This document shows, piece after piece, positions 58,159-64,000 of a DNA stretch of 64,000 nt. The stretch covers positions 62,001 through 126,000 of the forward strand of contig JAJSPD010000074.1 in the NCBI GenBank assembly GCA_021307315.1, read 5' to 3'. The notes below the pieces were generated by a model that saw only the letters and a program-made list of their open reading frames with translations, searched no databases and had not been told where the DNA came from. The position numbers and the translations under genes were made by a program. This DNA is from Bisporella sp. PMI_857 (Eukaryota; Ascomycota; Leotiomycetes; Helotiales; Helotiaceae). Position 1 is the first letter of the stretch. Each line of letters starts with the position of its first letter.

Positions 58159-60546
58159 GACGCAATGCAGCAAAGATATATGAATATGATAATTTAGAGA
58201 AGGATAATACTTTGCTTTCAATTTTTAGCAGAGCTGCCTAAACAGCTCTCTTGAATTATGCTATTTAAGTCCCTTTAGTGCTTTGAATACATAGGGACTA
58301 TGCTTTTTACAGTCAGAAACATATGAAGTTTAATAAAAGTGCTACGAGTCTCAGAGGGAAGGTAGCCCTCGCAGCAGAAGCCGGCACCACAAACAGTTTC
58401 TTTAGCTTATGACAAAACTGTTAAGGTGGACAACTTCCTTCAAATAGCTACACCTGAAGCGCCTAGCAGTCAGTACTTATGTATTATTTTTTTGCTTTTT
58501 CGAGAACAAGTCGATACTCTCTCTGTTATATGCTCTTAAAGGAACACAGGAAAAAGGTCATGTTCTTATACCCTCTTGGAGAGTTCCTCATATTGTAGGT
58601 GGAGTCAAGTCTTAGTGCTAGCCAGAAGATTGACTATTTCAAGTGAAAAATAATACATAATATCCTAGACGATTGTGTTTCGCTAGAGACTATAATTCTA
58701 GAAACTGTCGTAGGATCTCCCACATCCAACAAAACATATAAGAACTAGATGCGGAGGTTATTTTGGCTACGAGCCCACGAACAGATTCACACAATATCTA
58801 AGCACTCTTAATTCATGTGAATGTATTCCAAGTTAATAAGATATAATTAAAAAAGAAATTGCGATATTCCTCCCCCTTTCTTCATGCTCCAACTCTAAAC
58901 ACAACCCCCTCTCCAACCAACCACCGTCCAAACTCACACTAATCTCATATTGCACTCTCATATAAAACCCATATTTAGACCGCACTCCAGATATGGGTGA
59001 CTGTCCCATATGTGGCCGCAGTTCGACTTTCCCCACGAAACCAGCCACATCCACGGCAGTTCCTTATGCACCCGTCCCTTACAAGCTCCTCCAGCTTCCA
59101 AAGCCTCACCAAGGATAAAAGTGTGAGTTACTGAATGGGCGACGGAATTCGCTACGACGCGAGCAACAGTCCCGAAACAAACTTCTCGTTCCGCTGGCAA
59201 GTCCCACAACTTTCTTCTTTCGGTCAACAAGCACCTATGGCGCTACACACATTTATTGAAAAAGCTGGTCCTCCATTGCCACCCAGGGAGCTGCTAGAAG
59301 ATATAATCCTTATTAGACCTGAATGGGTGTGTTGGGTGATCTAGGCGCGTGTGCATATGCGAAAAGTAGGGACGCGCCGTTGGTGGGAGTGGATGAAAAG
59401 CGTGAACCGAAGGAAAGCCGGCAGGAGACGAATGATATGTTGAGGTATTAGAGCTAGGAAGCAACAATGTGATGTTTACAAGATTAAATTGGCTATCTTG
59501 AATCAAGCCTTGATCCCTCATTATGATTGTTTACTTCAGCCCCTGAATCCAAAATAAGTTAAGCGACTCACGTGACCATACCCCAATACCTCCCAGCTCT
59601 TATCTCAATGGACCAAAAGTCCAGTCGTGATCTCAAATTCTAAGCTTACCTCAATCCGCAGAAGGTTACTGGATCACTGCCCGGTTATACACGTGCTTGC
59701 ATAGCTTCCTCATCCATGGATTCAAGTGCAGGGCGATTTGCTATGATCCAGGCGTTATATTCATGATCAAAGGACTTCGGATCACAGCGTCGCCCTTAGA
59801 ACAAATTTAACCCTTAATTTTCATCTGAGTACGGCACAAGGTCTAAGGGGCAATGTGACAAGATGGACATGATCGGTAACATTCTTGAATGGCAGAGCGC
59901 CATCCTCCTCGCTCATGACGCCGCACGCCCACATAGAGAATGGCGTTTTCATAGATGCCAGGCCAGACCCACAAAATCTAGATCATACGAGGGAGGTCGC
60001 TGCTTTCTGCACTGTTGCGGCTGGGTGCAAGTTCTGCCATCACTTGATGCATCATTTACCGGAAACTCCTGACGCTCCCAAGCGGAGTCAATCACCACAA
60101 CTTCAAGTTGAGTCACAACAGAAATGTTAAAATAGGGATACTCTTCAATGCTTCATTAACCTTTCGTGGTATCGTACATATATACCACACATCCCATTAA
60201 TTCCAGATATCCTAGTCTTGATCTGAGCGAGTGATATCAAAACTCCTCCACAAGACGCAAACCTCCCTCCATTTTTGGGAGATCCGCTATTATATCGAGA
60301 ATTATCGCCGCATCTCTATTGTGCGGGTTTGCCCTCTCTTTCTTCGTAAAAATGCGCATGACTCCCTTCGTGAGACGCTAAAGATTCCACGTCTTTTCGT
60401 TAAACCCAAACACCATGCTAAAAGAATGAATGCCCCCCCAATGAAGTCTTTTCTGTACACCAAAAATGCTCCAGTCTAATACATACAATAAATCCTTGAA
60501 ATTGGTGAAAAGTACGCGGCCACGAAATCCCGAGAGATGCCAAGAA
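58159..60546. other. 2.4-kb region without a supported gene
   Basis: Mostly AT-rich sequence up to 58860. At 58993-59118 a 41-codon frame (MGDCPICGRSS... with one CxxC) and at 59135-59344 a frame with SNSPETNFSFRWQVPQL look somewhat protein-like but lack family support. The frame at 59885-60130 has a CxxC (CKFCHHLMHHL) and is unidentified. Confidence 0.4.
58993..59118 (+). CDS. Possible small protein with one CxxC motif
   Basis: A 41-codon frame starting MGDCPICGRSSTFPTK and ending KPHQG. The single CPIC pair and Pro-rich tail resemble a fragment of a zinc-binding protein. It is short, and nothing else supports it. A following frame (59135-59344) might be linked by splicing, but I see no convincing intron. 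Confidence 0.2.
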   Translation: MGDCPICGRSSTFPTKPATSTAVPYAPVPYKLLQLPKPHQG

Positions 60547-61439
60547 TTACGACGATGTCTCCAAGAACCCGCTAGCAAGCTGCGTCCCATTGGTCGGCGT
60601 AACTGTTGCCTGCGTGCTATTTTTTAAGAAGCACTTCGAGTTATCCTGCGGCTTCGTTGGCGAGAAGATAACCCAAGTAGCACCCAAGCATTTTCCTCCA
60701 GGCACCTGATTCTCGTTGTACCTCGCGCAGGCATCTAGACATGCGGAGAACGTGCTGTATAATGAGCTTGAGATGTCGACGCTGCCGATACCCTCAGGGG
60801 CTACAATGTCTTTCTCACAAGACCGGAGGAAGCTGTAAGAGGAACCGGTGGGGACATAAGTCAGGTTGTGGATGGAGGGACAGCCGGCTGGGTCGACAAT
60901 GGTGGTTTCGACCCTACCTGGGGCGGTGACTGTCACAGTCGGCGTAGTTGCTATTGTGTTTTCGAGTCTATAGCTTTTAGCATGTCTTCTTATGCAAGGG
61001 AAAGGAGGACGAACCTGGTCACCTTTTCCTTCTCCTTTGCAACCATTGACCCTCCTACTCCTCCTCCAATAGCACCGCCAATCAGAAACGCAAGTAATGC
61101 TATCAAGATTGTTGCACCAAGACCGAGGAATCTATTCTGTCGTTGTCTGTGCTGCCGAGCATCAAAATGCGATATGGGAGGTAATTGTAAAGGATCATGG
61201 CCGGCATGGGGAGTCAACGGGTCCAAAGTCTTTGTGGATAGAGGAAATTCCGGCGTTCGAGGAGAGGGGAAGACCTCTGCTTCCAACGGGCGATCATCCG
61301 GCTTCTTGTGGTAGAACAATCTCCCAGGCTCTTCAAAGGAAAAAGGCACCATGAATTTACCTGGCGATTCATCAAATGTATGCTCGTTGACGACCTCGGG
61401 CGCTTCGCTCGATCTCCGCGAGGGTTCGAAAGGCATCAT
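60547..61439 (-). CDS. Single-pass membrane protein with Cys-rich (PAN/apple-like) ectodomain
   Basis: Two exons (61439-61015 and 60967-60547) with a 47-bp intron give 281 residues. The N-terminal 95 residues are cytoplasm-like and Pro/Glu-rich (FEPSRRSSEAPEVV, EEPGRLFYHKKPDDRP). A transmembrane helix (LGLGATILIALLAFLIGGAIGGGVGG, about residues 105-130) follows, then KEKEKVTRLENTIATTPTVTVTAPG as a stalk. The C-terminal ectodomain has spaced Cys residues (AGCPSIHNLTYVP, SFLRSCEKDIV, FSACLDACARYNENQ, GGKCLGATWVIF, SKCFLKN), as in the PAN/apple-like domains of many fungal membrane proteins. The topology is type II. I do not know its function. Two adjacent ATG codons start the frame; the first is used. 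Splicing is phase 2 and joins VTR to LENT. Confidence 0.8.
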
Positions 61440-64000
61440 GGGAGAGGGAGATTCATATGAGGCGTGAAGATGGAGTGAAACGGACTAGGCGCGGGAAAAG
61501 AGGCACGAAAAAGGGGGAGATGAAACGTACATGAAAAGGAGATTTGAGGGGAAGGATATAGCAGGGTATGAAATGGAAAAGCCTACCTTGTCAACGATCA
61601 CGTTGTGTTCTGCGACCTTGATATCGCGGCAATGTGGAGGTGCGAACATGAGGCATGACTAGACGAAGTATTTTTCTGGGTTGGAGAAGAGGCGCAGCAA
61701 AATTGATTTTTTGAACACTACTCTGCCCAAAGAGTCGGTGCGCAGCATCTATTCCTACAGAATGGGCTGTATGATTGGTGAGCGGGTGTTTAATTCTGCC
61801 GTGCCACATAAAAGCGGGAATGCTCTTTAAAAGCCCAGATTATAACCGATCAGAGCTTGAATGTCTGTCCTGTTAATGTTGTTGATCGCAACAACAGTAG
61901 GCAGCAAGTGTTTCTGGTTTCTACTTACATCGGCTATTGATTAATTAAACAACCTGGCCATTTGACAGTCTGCCCGCGCACCATACCCGAAGGAGCCCCG
62001 ATCTGGTACTGTGACATTGAAGAGTAGGAGATGAGTTGACAAGCGTAAAATTGATATTCAAGACAAACAGACGCCATTTCATCCCGATGTGGTGGTAGCG
62101 CAGCCTCCACATCGCGCTTAAGGTAAGTAAGCAATCGTAAGACGTAAGCCGCGCTATCGATTCTTTGCACGGCCTATCCAACCGATTGAGCAACAGCGTT
62201 ACATTGAAGTTCGCCAGAGCCACCATATCTGCTTCTATTTAAGATTTCCCCGCCCCACCAATTCAACTGTAGCCTTATCATCTCATGACAAGCCTTCCAT
62301 TACACTGCCTCTTGTTGAATTCATCGCGTTGGTATATTATTATAAGAATCGTAGCGTGGTCATTAGGACCGATGTTTGTCATAGGCGATGTGGGTTGAAT
62401 TGAGGAAGAGTCCATTTGCATAATTGATGGCGTATTGTTAGGGAAGAGATGGAAGGTTGGGTCACCAGAGAACACGATTATTGCGGGATCTTCCCAAATT
62501 CAATCCCATGCCTCTTGTGGAAAAGTCTGATATTCGAGTATAGAAATTAAATCAGCTTTGGAAGCTACCAACAATCGGCTTTTAAGGCAAGACCTTGCTA
62601 CCCAGCTAGAACAGCATGCGGTTCAGGACCATGATTCAAAGAGGTCGCCGGTGGAGCCGTTCTTTGAAGATGAAAAGACTAGTTGCGTGTTGACACACTC
62701 AAACAACACCGCTTAAGGCCTCGGCAAACTTGAAATCGAAATTTTGCGAAATGATCCAATTTTGAGGAGCACGGATACGAGATATTCTACAATTTCATCT
62801 CATCCCTCTTTGGAAATCTATCTCGTTGGCCATGTATCATAACATCCTTTGCACCACGCTGATGCTGCCGTAATATTCTCACGAGAAAGCGCAAGTTCTT
62901 GTGCACATCCTAGTCTCAAAGGTAGTATTTTATCGTAACAGCCTTCTACCACAAACAAGCACCCTGTGCAAGCCATGTCAGCTAATCAAATCCTACCAAA
63001 GATGTAGGTCGAGAAGAGAAGGAACTTGGTCATGAGAATAAGCATGGATGGTCAAATCATGTAAATCTCTCCTTATACCGCCAAGTAGAAGATTCATGAA
63101 CTCTTGATTTCTGTAGAAAATTTCTAAACTAAGCTTCATAAGTCACCGTTTGTAATGAGCCGCCCGAGTCCATAGGCAGCAAATATGCCCTGCCGCTTAG
63201 CATCCAAGGCCATCAGATCGCTGAAGTCAGTCTGAGACAAGAGTCAACGACCCTAGTTAGCGAATATAGAGCCCTTAGGCCGAAAGGGCCTCGCCGTGAA
63301 GAATCCGATATCTTGCTGGAACACAACACTTTCGCTTGGGCAGCATAATGATCCCGTCACACACGGGCTGCATTCTGCTATGGCAGATGGAGCGACTGAA
63401 ACGGGAGATTCGAGTATATGAGCTCTAGGTACCCAATGGACACTTGATCATCCAATGCACTACGGAGGTACGAGGGTGGAATTGGCAATATGTCTGTCCT
63501 AATCACAGGTTTGTCAGCGTGCTCATTGGCAAAGCCCTATTGCCTTCGCGTCTATCCCTATTGCTTTGTTTAGAGCCTTGATTTGGCCTTCCTTGACCGG
63601 TGACAAATAAGGGTTCTATCAAGAGGGGGGTAAGATAACTGATGCTAGAACCCCAAGCGATCTTGCTCGGGCTCGTCATTTTGGTAGGTGATATTTACTC
63701 TCCTTATATCGATGACAAGTCTTTCCATTCTTCTCGAGGCATTCAGCTCAAAATACTCAACACTTCAAGCACCGAATTGCTAGTACTATACTTGTAACCA
63801 GACCAGGACTTTGGACAACCCCAGACGCCTCGGGATCATCGCAAAAGGAGTCAATTCCTCGACTTGCCATGACTGACGGTAACTGGCTCAGACATCGTGA
63901 GCGTCAGGCAGAAGAAAATTGGAAGCACAAAGGTGCAGAGTTAAGATTTAGCTAAATAATGCAAAAACAACATTGTAGGTAATAGTAGCCATCGCTCTAC
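61440..64000. other. 2.6-kb region at the right edge, no gene recognised
   Basis: The first 200 bases are the promoter of the minus-strand membrane protein. Frames at 61591-62475 have no domains, and from about 62500 to the end I see no frame above 60 codons and no repeat. Part of a gene beginning beyond the window cannot be excluded. Confidence 0.45.

Noticed and set aside
59294..59521. Minus-strand frame with Pro/His-rich sequence
   Set aside because: Composition is unusual and no splice-linked extension or family motif is present.

Overview
The window looks like nuclear DNA of a filamentous ascomycete (Pezizomycotina). The protein-coding genes carry short 45-70 bp introns with GT-AG (rarely GC-AG) ends. 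The gene families are typical of that group: Zn2Cys6 regulators, a Dal5-type transporter, a CYP52-like P450, an NpgA-type phosphopantetheinyl transferase and HET and ankyrin/SPRY remnants. A Leotiomycete-like species is my guess; the sequence alone does not prove it.

Left part (1-20.8 kb). A broken HET-domain gene at the left edge is split by a 584-bp terminal-inverted-repeat element with a perfect 9-bp target duplication. It is followed by a Ser/Thr-rich single-pass membrane protein, a secreted CHRD-domain protein with a probable GPI anchor, the Golgi syntaxin Sed5, two very long disordered reading frames (10.9-19.3 kb) that are probably one gene, and the NpgA-type phosphopantetheinyl transferase.

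Middle (20.8-40.9 kb). This part is gene-poor. It has a short Zn2Cys6 protein, an aquaglyceroporin, a frameshifted F-box-like relic and a conserved Zn2Cys6 regulator. Long stretches show no convincing gene. A 22-base C tract and a tRNA 5'-end fragment lie here.

40.9-50.1 kb. Four genes are tightly packed: a DUF2264 protein, a Dal5-family transporter, a GH88 unsaturated glucuronyl hydrolase and a Zn2Cys6/fungal_trans regulator. The transporter and GH88 gene are divergent and share a 468-bp promoter region, and the regulator converges on GH88 with 66 bp between stops. I read this as a candidate catabolic cluster for unsaturated, uronate-containing oligosaccharides: release by the DUF2264 protein and GH88, uptake by the transporter, control by the regulator. 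A CYP52-like P450 follows at 51.7 kb.

Right part (53.4-64 kb). This is a repeat-affected region. It holds a 754-bp pogo-like element with TA duplication and a decayed transposase, a NACHT/ankyrin/SPRY-type relic interrupted by a 629-bp hAT-type element with a perfect 8-bp duplication, one more single-pass membrane protein gene, and non-coding sequence to the end. In both transposon-interrupted relics, removing the element plus one copy of the duplication rejoins the host reading frame across the junction. Two decayed genes of nonself-recognition type (HET and ankyrin/SPRY) therefore lie near opposite ends of the window, each marked by a transposon insertion.
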